NCBI GenBank assembly: GCA_001557505.1
Contig: LSAX01000013.1
Location: 496,001 to 560,000 of the forward strand
Direction: 5' to 3'
DNA from: Reticulascus tulasneorum
Lineage: Eukaryota > Ascomycota > Sordariomycetes > Glomerellales > Reticulascaceae
Length of the DNA: 64,000 nt
A program made the translations under genes and the position numbers. How positions within the stretch are numbered: the first letter of the stretch is position 1; each line of letters opens with the position of its first letter. A model generated the notes under the pieces. It worked only from the letters and a program-made list of their open reading frames with translations. It was not told the DNA's origin and ran no database searches. Of the stretch, positions 43,232 through 53,844 are shown piece by piece.

Positions 43232-43848
43232 TTTGGGGGAAGGCCGAAGGACGATCTGGACGTGAAAGGGGTTTGGAGTTGATAATCTAATTATGCCACA
43301 TGACAAAGTGTAAATAAAACTGCGATGTGGCACGCGTTTGAGACGCCGATGATGGCCCAGATACGTGAAGAGCTCTATCTCATGGAATACATGAAGAGTC
43401 ATAGCTCTTATATGTCGTTGGAGCCTACATCTCGGAGACTTACCAAAAGCTCAACGCCACAGTTATCATACATGATCCACAAAAGGCATAGCGCAGGATC
43501 CAGTACTACGAATACGTAGCGCTACGTATTCGTAGTAGTAGTAAGTCTATCAGTATTCGTGGGAAAGCGCGACAAGGTTACTCGCGCAATGAGCCGCAAG
43601 CGGTATAGCGTGCATCAGAGAGCTGGGTGGGGCTCAATGAGGTTCTGGCTTGCGTGGCCCTGGAATCCCTTTCGGTGCAACTACGCACGATCCGCGGGGC
43701 TCAACCCGCGGAGCATGCTCCTTCAGGTCGGTTGCAGATAAAGTACAGCCCTATTTCCCAGAGACCAACTTGGCGGTCCTCGACAGCCCGTACCACCAAG
43801 TTCTTCATGCTTCTTGGATATTGATATCTCTCAACGCCAGTGCAGGAT
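43232..43848. other. Divergent promoter region with palindrome
   Basis: No gene lies in the 617 bases between the START-like gene and the Zn2Cys6 regulator. It holds the 34-bp palindrome listed separately. Confidence 0.5.
43504..43537. repeat. Perfect 34-bp palindrome
   Basis: The left arm TACTACGAATACGTAG (43504-43519) and the right arm CTACGTATTCGTAGTA (43522-43537) are exact reverse complements around CG. A partial extra half (TATTCGT) lies at about 43553. The symmetry extends no further. It could form a hairpin or be a site for a dimeric protein; it is 312 bases before the regulator start codon. Confidence 0.9.
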
Positions 43849-45408
43849 ATGGTGAATGTTGGTGGGAGGTCGCAAGGTTGCTCGACATGTCGCAGAAGAC
43901 GAGTCAAATGCGGTAAGCCACGCATTTTGAGATGTGAAAGGGCCCCCAAGCTAAACGCTCTAGCAGACGAAACCCGTCCCATATGCAGACGGTGCCAAAG
44001 ATGTGGCTTCGAATGCGACGGGCCGAAGGACATCACCTTCGTTGAAGGCACAATTCTGAAGTCCAGAAGATCTTCTAAACGAGTAACCGTGCCAATGCAA
44101 TCTGCTGTCGAAGATAGGAACTCCGCCGATGGCTGCATAGCTCCGTCTCTTTCACTGAGTGGCTTCAAGTTCGAGATATATATCTCCCATGCTCGGACAC
44201 GTCTTCGTCGTGGCGCTTCTATCGACGTGGTGTTGCAGGAAACTCAGCTCAGCGACATCGTAGCAGCGGGAACAGCCACATCGAATGGTCAGATCTTCCA
44301 TCAAGCTATTCTGAGTTTAGCTGTCATTCTTTTTGGTACTCGACATGTGCAGGCCAATATTGTCAACCATGGGTATGCTGTGCATGGACTGGCATTGTCG
44401 CAGCTTAATCGTGCCCTATCAGATTCGAAATGCTACACCCGCGACGAAGTCATCCTTTCCGTTGCCACTTTGGCCATATTGGAGTGCGCGGTACCCACCG
44501 GTCCAAGGAACTACCTTGAACATATGATTGGACTGGAAAGACTACTTGAGCTCCGTGACCCTGAGATATATTGCTCTCCGAAGTCATGTGAGCTCTATAA
44601 GAGCGTGCGCCATATGATCGTTTTCGCTTCGCTGCGCACGGGGAAGCCATCGCTGCTGGCAAGAGCGAAGTGGAAGACAGTCTTAAGAGCCAACTGTTCT
44701 GGTCAAGAGATACAGGAACAAGACTTATTTGACGTCTTGGCAGATTGTACAGTCTTGATTGCGACGCGTGATCATATGGTGGCGAATTGGGAGTCGAATG
44801 CCGAGCGGGCTAAACACCAACGAGATGAAATCGAGCGAGAGGCGATGGATTTGCTAGATCATCTTCGTACATGGAAGAAGCGGTGGGATAGTGATACAAA
44901 GAATTCATACGTCGAAACTTCGACAGCTTTTGGCAAGCTTGAGCCGATTCAAGAATTCTGCAGAGATGACCCTCCTCCTCCTCCTGTCACCACCTTCGAG
45001 TTTTCAGACGACTCCGCAGGGATTATGTTGATGTTTTACAACACGGCACTTATCTACGTCCTCCGGATCCTTATCCCCCTCCACTCCAACGATCTTGGCA
45101 TTCGCTGCAACCAGAGTTCTACCCAAACCCCATTGCGGGGCATTGGGTCTCTGGACAATTCCGAAGAACACACCATGAACGAATATATAGCTGCGGAACG
45201 GCTGGCGGCCTTGGAAATCTGTCGTTGTATCCCGCAGTACGAGATGCGAAGGTTGCTTTCGGATTCGGATCCCTCGCCTGTCGTTCACTGGGCTGTTCCA
45301 ACCGCGAGGACGACGCTTCTTGGCAATCGTTCCGAGGAGGGGAGGAGGATGATGGAAGCATTACATACGAAAAGCCGATTGTTTGCACAAGGTCCATGGG
45401 ATGGCTAA
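43849..45408 (+). CDS. Zn2Cys6 transcription factor (DUF3468-type)
   Basis: Two exons (43849-43912 and 43967-45408) give 501 residues. Splicing of a 54-base intron forms the zinc cluster GCSTCRRRRVKCDETRPICR followed by RCQRCGFECDGP, which supplies the six cysteines at about residues 9-40. The intron is a multiple of three and free of stops, so an unspliced transcript would also be translated, with 18 extra residues inside the cluster. The C-terminal region has the layout of the small fungal TF class with a downstream helical domain (FHQAILSLAVILFGTR, GLERLLELRDPEI, HMIVFASLRTGKPSLLA). The targets are unknown; the divergent START-like gene and the convergent NAD(P)-binding gene are candidates by position. 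The ATG at 43849 is the first in frame. Confidence 0.92.
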   Translation: MVNVGGRSQGCSTCRRRRVKCGKPRILRCERAPKLNALADETRPICRRCQRCGFECDGPKDITFVEGTILKSRRSSKRVTVPMQSAVEDRNSADGCIAPSLSLSGFKFEIYISHARTRLRRGASIDVVLQETQLSDIVAAGTATSNGQIFHQAILSLAVILFGTRHVQANIVNHGYAVHGLALSQLNRALSDSKCYTRDEVILSVATLAILECAVPTGPRNYLEHMIGLERLLELRDPEIYCSPKSCELYKSVRHMIVFASLRTGKPSLLARAKWKTVLRANCSGQEIQEQDLFDVLADCTVLIATRDHMVANWESNAERAKHQRDEIEREAMDLLDHLRTWKKRWDSDTKNSYVETSTAFGKLEPIQEFCRDDPPPPPVTTFEFSDDSAGIMLMFYNTALIYVLRILIPLHSNDLGIRCNQSSTQTPLRGIGSLDNSEEHTMNEYIAAERLAALEICRCIPQYEMRRLLSDSDPSPVVHWAVPTARTTLLGNRSEEGRRMMEALHTKSRLFAQGPWDG

Positions 45409-45610
45409 GAATGATTGGATTCAACATGTTGAAAATCTGGGGATTTGCGGATCCAACCAGGGCGTGTTCTATTAATTTAGGTAGGAGGATGGAAGGGGAG
45501 CTCCCAGTCGACTCTATATATAGTGGTATATCCCGGGCATAACAACGACTAGAAGGAGAGAAAAGTTACAAAACGATACCAGTTATCAAATTCCCAGCCC
45601 GTTCTTCTAT

Positions 45611-46357
45611 TCAGTTCGTGATGCTAGCGACTTTGTCGACGTATCGGTCATCGCCATTCTTCTGCAAGATGTTCTCGAAGATCCACCTCCCAACATCCTC
45701 CCTGGATATGGTATATCCAATGGCCGACTCCTCGACACCCTTCACGGGATCCTCAACGCCGACTCGGATCTCCTTGTCCAATGCCTCTTGGGCCTGTGTC
45801 AGCAAGCTCGCTCGGACGACAGTCCACTCTTCTTTATTGGAGTAGAGCAGCTCCTCCATGGCACGCTTATCCACGTGAGCCGCGTGTGCCAGGATTCGAT
45901 AGATCGGGATCATGGCAAACGGTAGATCTCGGCCGAAAGCAGAGATTCCCGTAGTGCTCACACTAATTATACGAGGATGCCCCTTTATCTGCTTCTCAAC
46001 ACGAAGTGACTTGATGGTGTTGAGGAGTGTCGACATGCCCTTCTCACAGACGTGGGGGTCATCGTTGCCCAGCGTTTTCCAATCGAAAGCTCCACCAATG
46101 GAGGAGATGACGACGTCTACAAACTTGCTGGAGTCGAGAGGGGAGATGAGGCCATCACTCATGGAAGCGCTATCATGGGCATTGCCTTGTTTGATATGGA
46201 GATTGGGATGCGTCCCTTCCGGGAAGATGGCGGTCAGCTTGGACGGGTTGCGGCACAGAGCTATGCATGTGTGACCAGCGGCCAGTGACCGGCGGAGAGC
46301 GGACAGGCCACAGCCGCCGCTGGCTCCGAGAAAGAACAATGTCTTTTGGGAAGCCAT
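45611..46357 (-). CDS. NAD(P)-binding (NmrA/atypical SDR) protein
   Basis: A single exon encodes 248 residues from ATG 46357. The Rossmann start is TLFFLGASGGCGLSALRRSL with the GxxGGxG-type loop, then HTCIALCRNPSKL. DVVISSIGGAF, RIISVSTTGISAFGRDLPFA and YSNKEEWTVVRASLLT follow the pattern of NAD(P)H-binding (NmrA-like) atypical SDRs that lack the YxxxK pair. It may be a reductase for an unknown substrate or a redox sensor. The upstream open frame has no ATG. It is transcribed toward the Zn2Cys6 regulator. Confidence 0.9.
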   Translation of the reverse strand: MASQKTLFFLGASGGCGLSALRRSLAAGHTCIALCRNPSKLTAIFPEGTHPNLHIKQGNAHDSASMSDGLISPLDSSKFVDVVISSIGGAFDWKTLGNDDPHVCEKGMSTLLNTIKSLRVEKQIKGHPRIISVSTTGISAFGRDLPFAMIPIYRILAHAAHVDKRAMEELLYSNKEEWTVVRASLLTQAQEALDKEIRVGVEDPVKGVEESAIGYTISREDVGRWIFENILQKNGDDRYVDKVASITN

Positions 46358-47714
46358 AGTGTATAAGAGGACTGGAGGCTGTTGGGACTTGTGTCGTGAG
46401 GGTACGGTGTGCGTGATTTGCTGCGGCTTCGGCAAGTTTGACTGGTATAAGGTGATGAGGATGATATAATATGCCTAAGTTTTGGTGCCTGGATGCTTTT
46501 ACGAGTTCATTACCAATGAATGCGAAGGACCCGACTTCTTTTATCCTCTCCAGATCGGATGGAGTCATCTCGAACTGGGAACACGTTCCACCTACCTCCG
46601 ACATTTTCTGGCAAGCCTCGAGGGGCCAGATCATCCCGAGAAGCTGGAAACGCATGCTAGCGCGTGGAGACAACAGAGAAGGAGCTCCGTCAGCCGCTCA
46701 GTCGGTGATGGATGGCAGGACACGACGCAATATTCAGACCGTTTAGTAAGATCCCTCAGGATAGCGCCGTGGATAATGGGTCTCAAGGCTTCGTTATGGA
46801 GCCCCCCGGGACGCAACGTTGTGCCGGTGGCGTCCAATCCGGGGACGCGATAAGGTTGGTGGCGCTCTTAGCGCAAGCCACGGGGAGATCTTGGGACCGA
46901 TTCACTTTTAGAGGTTTCCACCCCCCGACCGATGGCTTCCAGATTTGGGTTTCAGGCACCGAGACATGGGCTCCTTTTCGTCGAATTCAAGGGGGCGTAC
47001 GCAAGTGCTGTGCGTCGCTGAGGCAGTTGATAATCGATATCTTCGTCACCTGTCCCGATGAGCTGCATATTCCTTTAGGCTTCTTTCATCCTTGATGAAC
47101 AAGGGGTATGCCGCCCGCGGTTTTGGACACCAGTTCGAGGCTTAGTCACCACTTGAACTTGAAACTCCACATTCAAAGTTGTGGTAGGTAGGCGCCGGTG
47201 CTTCGAGAGACCTCATGTCAACCAGGCTCGGCCCATCTCAACTATGCTTCCTCGCCCCCTACTCTATGTTTTCCCTACCCTAAATTGTACCTGCAAGCCG
47301 AAGCACATGGGACGATGTTTCGAGAGTCCGAAGGCGTTCGCCCGCCTGCCATTCGCAAGGCTCCCTCTTGCGAGTGTGCGGACTGGTCCGACAGATCATG
47401 TTTCGTTTCTTCAGACGGTTTAGGGCCGGCCACCACGCAGTGCTTTAACAGCCCGCCACAGGTGTCGCGGCGATTGAAGTGCGAATCCGAACAAGCAAAA
47501 ACCATGCCATGGGGTAGAGGTCTCAGACAAAGGAACGGACTGCCAAACATGTGGGTTTCTAGCTTCAAGCACCCATCGGGGCCTCGTTGGCGCCACCCAC
47601 GTTTAGATAAGATGCAGGACCGCACATGCGCTGCGGATTCCCAACGCTCGTGATGGCGGGTGTTGGCAATTCTCTTCCTTTCTGAATCCTTGATGGATTT
47701 TGGCGGCTCTTACA
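46358..47714. other. Intergenic, no gene seen
   Basis: A 1.36 kb divergent region. Overlapping open frames at 46470-46850 on the plus strand show no family pattern and no splice support, so none is called. Confidence 0.45.
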
Positions 47715-49312
47715 ATGCTCCTCGGTCACTCAAATGGGGATCTCATCCTCGTCAGAGGGTTCATCTTCTTTTTCCAGTATTTGGGCCTGGCATGTCTGAA
47801 CTACTTCTTCACCCTCCTCGCCGTGGCAGGAGTAAGGGGCATCGCGCATCCATTCTCCATCTTCGTTGAGGTGGTCGGCGTAATCGAAATCATCTTCTAC
47901 CTCGCATGGTATCTGCCGTACAAATCACGCCTCCAGCGACCTGGCATCCAGCCGATGCCATTATCGAGAGAGGGTCGGAAACAACTGTATCGCAAAGTGC
48001 TGGCCCATCTCCCCGATGCCGAGCAGTATTTTCGGACATGGCACGAGAAGGCGCAAATGGCCGACATCCGGAGGGAGAATCTGAAGGATTGGCTGTTGTG
48101 GGCGCTTTTTGACAGGCAGGGAAATCCGGGGCCGGACGATCTCGAGCTGGAACAGTACGTGGCGGAAGCCGAGGAGGAACTGGGAGCCAAAATAAAAGGA
48201 GGATTCGGGGACGCCAACCCTATTCGCCCGGCATTTGATCCGGTGGTGACCTCTCATCGAAGCTTGACTTTTTACTTGGTAAGTCACGATCGCTTTAGAA
48301 GGTTAGCAGAGCTGGGGCTGACAGATGATAACCTCCATTTTAGATAATTGGCTTCCTTGACCTCGTCACAACGGCGACTCTCCTTATCAAAGGCTTCAAA
48401 TTCTACCGACAACCTCGCACAACGTTCGTCAAGACCTTCCCGCTCAGGCCCATGACCATTCTCTCCCTGAATGAGTCGGCGTCCGAACACATCAGTTATT
48501 TCTACCGGCCCCACAAGTCGGCTAGTCGGCGGCCCATTGTTTTCGTTCACGGAGTCGGCATCGGCCTTTTCTCATACCTCAAATGGCTCAGTTCAATCCC
48601 ATCGGACGTCGGTGTGCTGGCCATCGAACTCCTCCCCGTATCCTCACGGATATGTGCGCCACTCCCGCCGACACAGGTACTTGTGTCAGGCATCAACGCC
48701 GTCTTGATCCAGCATCAGATGGACGACTTCGTACTGGTCGCGAATTCTTTCGGCACCCTCCTCGTATCGCCGATGCTGCAACGTCTGGACATGGGCGCCC
48801 GCATTAACTCTATGGTCCTCGTCGACCCTCTTTCCATCCTCCTCCACCTCCCAGACGTGGCGTACAGCTTTACCCGACGGAAGCCCAAGCACGCCCACGA
48901 ATGGGAGTTTTGGTTCACAGCCACCGATCCCGGAGTTGCACATACGTTTGCTCGGCGTTCCTCCTGGCGCGTGTCTGCCCTTTGGACGGACCAGCTAGAT
49001 GGGCGGCGGACGACCGTCGTCCTCGGAGGTAAAGACACGGTCACGAACGTGGCTGCCGTGGCGAGCTACGTCTACTTTGGGGATCTGAAGGGTACCAGAT
49101 ATGACGCGCAAGAGTGGAGAACGACACCGGAGCGGTGGTCTGGAAGTGGCGAGATTGAGCTTCTATATCAGGACGGGAGGGTTCATGGGCAGACGTTTCG
49201 TAGCCGCACTGGGATGCCGCAGGTAGCGAACGCGATCCTCACATATACACAGCGGGATAAGGAGTTGGACAGGCGGTACTCAAGTGCTTCCAACGCAAGA
49301 GAGATGGTATAG
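47715..49312 (+). CDS. Membrane-anchored alpha/beta hydrolase
   Basis: Two exons (47715-48278 and 48344-49312) encode 510 residues. The N-terminus carries two or three hydrophobic segments (VRGFIFFFQYLGLACLNYFF, IFVEVVGVIEIIFYLAWYL), and another begins after the splice (FYLIIGFLDLVTTATLLIKG). The C-terminal domain is an alpha/beta hydrolase: oxyanion loop IVFVHGVGIG, nucleophile elbow LVANSFGTLL (Ser flanked by Asn instead of the common His-Ser), acid Asp in VVLGGKDTVTN and His in DGRVHGQTF. This is a membrane-attached lipase/esterase-like enzyme typical of a poorly studied fungal family. The substrate is unknown. The spliced frame is firm because the family sequence runs across the junction. 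Confidence 0.9.
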
Positions 49313-49862
49313 GCTCCTGGTTTGGCTGGAATCCAAATGGGTAGCAATTATAGTATTATTCGCCCTAACAATAGAACTTTGCCAATATAAGTTATAGACG
49401 ATACCAGGCTCTAGCGATTCTTCTTGAGCCTACTTCTGAGTGCTAGATGATACGCCCGTTTGATACCTTGCGCAGCCGGAAAGTCCAACGAATCGAGACG
49501 GCGGGACTCAACAAAATCGTATGACCAATTGATCAACCGCCGTTCTGGAGCTCAAATTCCACACCAATGCATATGTGTTTAAGGTTCTTTGCGTTGAGTA
49601 CATTCGCTTGCAGGTGACATTCTGTTGGGCTAAATCGAATGGTACATGGTAATGCTTAAAACCCTCAGGGGTACCACCATCATACTAAAACTCGTTTATC
49701 AACCAAATAACGTGGACTCTTCCCGTTGCTAGTACAATCAATATGGGTTCTTCCCCGAATTTGGCTAGGATCACTTACATGTGAAACAATTTGGTATGGA
49801 TAATGCATATCGCCATCGTTCCGACTCTGCCCAGTCCACAGTCAAGACTGATTTGTTTCTCT
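49313..49862. other. Intergenic between convergent genes
   Basis: No gene is recognised; it marks the border between the accessory region and the housekeeping block. Confidence 0.5.
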
Positions 49863-50691
49863 TTACGAAGTTGGCGCGTCAGTCAGGGGGACATATCGAA
49901 CGCCAAAAAGCTTCTTCTTCGTGATGGCTCCTTGCTCGTCTTTGTCGATGGTCCAAACGTGTTGCAAGTTTCCATCTTCCGTGTCGATGGGAATGAACAT
50001 TCTGCGGCTCCAAGGTTAGCAGCATACTACCATGCTTGTCTCGGCTGCGACTACACACCTTCCCGGTGCTTTGAGCTGGTCAACCAACTCCTGATGTAGC
50101 TTGACGGCCGAAGCCCCAACGTGGATCGCATCCCACCCCTCGCCCTGTGATTCCTCGCCATCCCGCGGCGGCTCAACCCAACCCTTCCGGCCATCTCCAA
50201 CCCGGAACCGCACCTTGCCACTCTCCAGGAGAGATTTGCCCTCGGCGCTCTTCCCCATGTTCCGCTCGCCCATGTCCCTCAGTTCTTTGATGTGCTCAAC
50301 ACCGACCAGTAATCCCTTCTCCCCCACCAATTCCGCCATCAGGTGCGTAAGATACCCCGAACCAGAGCCAATATCAAGCACCCGCGGTGCGGGGTTATTC
50401 TCTGTCGGCGTCATGTATGAGATCAGGTTCTCGACTGCTATGGCGTGCATGTGCGGCGCTGAGATGGTGGCCTGGTAGCCGATGGATTGGGGCGAGTCTT
50501 TGTACGGTGCGGAGGGCGCGTAGTGTGCGCGATCGACCTAGAAAAGACTGATTAGAGTGTCGGTCAAGACGGAAGCAGGAATGACGAACTTTGAGGAAAG
50601 CTGCTTTGACGCGGGGATCGTTAATCATTCCATTCCGACACAGGTTCTCCACGAGGTCCGGGTTGGAGGTAGCAGAGCTTCTCCACGCCAT
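49863..50691 (-). CDS. Protein-L-isoaspartate O-methyltransferase
   Basis: Three exons (50691-50590, 50537-50059, 50001-49863) encode 239 residues. The enzyme repairs isoaspartyl sites in aged proteins using S-adenosylmethionine. Family blocks are [43 protein letters not shown] and the SAM-binding [20 protein letters not shown], followed by DAIHVGASA and LKAPGRMFIPID. All three exons join on family blocks. The frame is open upstream of ATG 50691 but without a further ATG. Length matches the family (220-240), and the cytosolic form is expected. Confidence 0.96.
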
Positions 50692-51403
50692 TTTGAGTTG
50701 TCGGTTCTGGGATTGATGAATACTCCTAGCTGGAGTAACAACGGCAGAAGCGATGGAGGGAAGCAGAAGCCTCAAGGCCAGTGGTGCTGTTCGTGGCGAC
50801 AGATTTGCAACGAGAACCAGGACTAGCCGGCGCAAGGTCGCGCTGCCATCAGCTGCAGGTAACCTGAATTTAACGAGGATTGCGAAATAGATGAATGCGC
50901 ATAAGCATGGTTTTGATGCCAAGTTCAAGTGCTCGGTTGTTGTTTAGGTAGAAGTGCACAGGATTGTTCAATCGCAAAGAAGGTTGATTGACGTGTAATG
51001 ATGTAAGTCCACGGCAAAGATGAGGGGTGGTTCCCCGTGCCCCGCCACGCGCATCGAAGTTCGCTTCCAGGGAGACAGACCATCCTAGGGCGACAACAGC
51101 TACCATATGCCATCACGCTGCACGAGCGGCCATGCGAAGTCAAGAGGTCACTGAGCAATTTAAGCAAGCCAACGACACGTTTGTAAAGCAGTCTGAATCA
51201 CTGCCAGACTTGCTATATTTGAATTGGACGTTACTAGTTCCCGAACCCGGTCGGAGCCTACAATACGCCTCGAATTTCGCAGATTCCCAAGCAACCCATC
51301 AGAAACACCAAATATACGCACAGAGGTGAGGCATCGCCTGATTGCACGAGCACGCTTACTGTAAAATACAATACAACGAAATACTGCTCAAGGATCCCGG
51401 ATG
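50692..51403. other. Intergenic between tandem genes
   Basis: No gene is recognised. It is the upstream region of the methyltransferase gene and the 3' flank of the Bsd2-like gene. Confidence 0.5.
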
Positions 51404-52568
51404 CTATACCACTCGTTCGGACGACTCGCCTTCCGCAATGATGGGGATTGGCAATCCACGATCCGGACTTTGCAGAACCAATTGCTCATGCCTCCTTGCT
51501 CTAAGGTAGTCGCTCACGGCCCTGATGAGAATAAACCATCCGACAATCATGAGGACATACGACATCCATTCAGACCCTGAGATATCCGATATACCACCCC
51601 CGCCTTCCGTGCCAACCGTGCTTGGGTCGAAGTCGTGGGCGTTCGGGTCTGGCGGTTGGGCGTATCCATCTGGACCGGTCATCTGCGGCGGTGCGTCGGG
51701 GCCACCCGAACTGGATCCCTTCATGTAAAAGCCGTATTGAATTAAAGTGATACCGAGACCAGCCCTGGAGCCGTTCTTCGCCGCGTGCGACGAGTGCAGG
51801 AGATACGTAAGGAGGAAGCCGACGAGCTGGAACGACATGGAGATCATGGCGTTCCATACGAAGCTGAACAGGGAGCCGACTGGCATTCCATCGATGTATA
51901 CCTCATCCGGCCCTCCAAGCCCAGGCGCAAGGATCGTGGTCTCCCAGTATGGTGGTGCGGCATCGGCTGCGGCTTGTTCGTACGTCTATTGAATTGCGTC
52001 AGGATTGAGACGTGCATTAGAGGCAGCGGAATTACTCACAGGAGGCTGCTCTTCCTTCTCTGCTCCTCCTCTTTCAGGCTTCGCGGTCAAGTTCGAAAAC
52101 ACGCCGTCGGACTGAATACCACCCCCGTAAACGCGGGACCCCGTGGCGGGACTGCCCAAACCCGGAATCAGCGGTAATTGTGTAACCTGCCTATCCGGGG
52201 CAGACGGTCTAGAGTCTGGAGTGGGAATGCCGACGCTCGATTGCGATGTGTCGCGAGAAACGGGGAATGAATTGCCGCGGACCAAGCGCTGTCGATCATC
52301 GCTCTCATCTTCGCTGTCGTCTCCTTCGGTATCAAACGCATCGGCCAGAGCGGAATCTACCCGTCCAGATCTATCTCTTGATGACGCTCTCGAATGGAAT
52401 GATGGCGGTGGGGAACTGGGTATCGGATGCGAATGTCGCGGGCCGGGGGAGAGGGGAGTTTCGGGTTCATCGTCATCGTGAGCGTTGACCTGTAAATTGG
52501 AGGTTAGCGAGGCGACGAGGCCGAAAGAATAAATAGAGGAGACATACCCGCTCATATCGTCCCGTCAT
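51404..52568 (-). CDS. BSD2: Bsd2/Ndfip-type ubiquitin-ligase adaptor (metal homeostasis)
   Basis: Three exons (52568-52548, 52489-52040, 51985-51404) encode 350 residues. The tiny first exon gives MTGRYER. The acidic and proline/serine-rich N-terminal half ends in a PPTY motif formed across the second splice (EEQPP|TYEQAAADAAPPYW), which is the docking site for WW domains of Rsp5/Nedd4 ligases. Three hydrophobic segments follow: SLFSFVWNAMISMSFQLVGF with LLTYLLH, AGLGITLIQYGFYMKG, and WMSYVLMIVGWFILIRAVSD. This is the layout of Bsd2/Ndfip proteins, which bring Rsp5 to metal transporters and other cargo in the Golgi/endosome and vacuolar path. The insert between helices 2 and 3 is longer and glycine/proline-rich, as in other filamentous fungi. 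Confidence 0.93.
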
Positions 52569-53151
52569 CGTGACGATTTGACGGTGCTGAGGTGTTGGGT
52601 GGTCTTCGAGAGAGCAGGTCTCCCCTTTTCGCCACCGGACCAGCCTACCACTCGACAAGTAGGATATTGGAAGAATGAACAAACTAAAGAAAAGATAGAG
52701 TCGCTGCTACGCAGGGCAAGAACCTAGGCAAGAAAAAAAGGAGCGGACGTTGTCAAAAAGGATGGAGAGGTGAATGAAGAAGGAGCCACGAATTGCCACG
52801 CCAGTCAATGCAATGGGGTGATACTGCGGGCTGATCAAATGTCGCACACCGAAAGACCGAAGGCACTGGAAGCGAAGCGGAGCATAAGACGAGGTTTGCT
52901 GCCTAAGGCGAATCCTCATTCCTCAGGCCAAATATTCGTAAGCCAATCACAGGCCTTGGAAATGCGACCCCTTGCCCCAAAAGCCTCCGGCATACTCCGG
53001 CAGCGGGCTGGACAAGGCCTAAAATTTTGGAAGTCTTGACGTCTTCGAGAGCTTGGAGGGTGTAGCAGTGCGCAATCCAGCTGGCTTTCTTCTGGGCTTT
53101 CAGCCATGTCACGGATTGTATCTTGATTCTCCGAATTCCCCAATAGGCACA
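52569..53151. other. Divergent promoter region
   Basis: Shared upstream region of the Bsd2-like and UQCC2-like genes. No gene or clear regulatory site is seen. Confidence 0.5.
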
Positions 53152-53637
53152 ATGGCGCGGCCGGCGAACGTAAGCATTCACCAGTCCCTCGGACATGTCC
53201 AATAGTCAAACCAACTAACTTGTCTGCTCCTCATCAGCACGTGTACAACCACTACCAGCGCGCCTTAGCACTGTGGCCGAAAGACAACCTCCGACCGGCA
53301 TGCCAGCTGCAAGATGTGGTCAAGGAGACGATCGGCAACAAATTCAAGGCGAACAGCCCCGCTGTGAATGAGAAGAATGAGCTCGCGCAGGCAAACGCGC
53401 TGTATAGCTTGGTGGACGATCGATACTTGAAAAAGGTACCTCGGACAAGGGCGCGGAGATATCGGGTTTGACGTGGATGCTAACTGTGGCCAGTATCCGT
53501 TGAAAGGGGAAATCCTAAACCCAAAGAGTCAGCCGACATATTTCCAGGATCTGATTCGAGAGTTGGAGCAAGCGCCAAACAAGAGTTGGTTCTCTAGAGT
53601 CTCGGAGAGGATATCCGGGTTGATTAGGGTGCAATGA
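53152..53637 (+). CDS. UQCC2/Cbp6-like mitochondrial complex III assembly factor
   Basis: Three exons (53152-53169, 53238-53435, 53494-53637) encode 119 residues. The first exon is only 18 bases (MARPAN). The body reads HVYNHYQRALALWPKDNLRP, CQLQDVV, NALYSLVDDRYLKKYPL, ILNPKSQPTYFQDLIRELEQ and APNKSWFSRV. This fits the UQCC2/Cbp6 family, which binds cytochrome b translation products and helps assemble the bc1 complex in mitochondria. The family call rests on the HYxRALxxWPKDxLRP block and the length; I give no symbol because orthology to Cbp6 cannot be shown here. Both introns have good donor and acceptor sites, the second with a GCTAAC branch. Confidence 0.82.
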
Positions 53638-53844
53638 TCGGCGGGGAGGGATTCCATGGCACACGATCACCAGTTGGCGAAGCATCAGAATCGATCGCGC
53701 TCTTCGTGGTCTAATGTCATTTGCAGACGCTTCAAGTTGCGTCCGTATATGTACAGTATTATGTACAGCATCTGTATCAAGTAGCAAAAAAAGTCTACGC
53801 CGATCCTAATCTGCTCTCGCCGCGGCCGCCGACTTGCTCGTCTC

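Noticed and set aside
46471..46853. Gene on the plus strand with two overlapping frames
   Set aside because: Neither frame resembles a family and no intron joins them sensibly.
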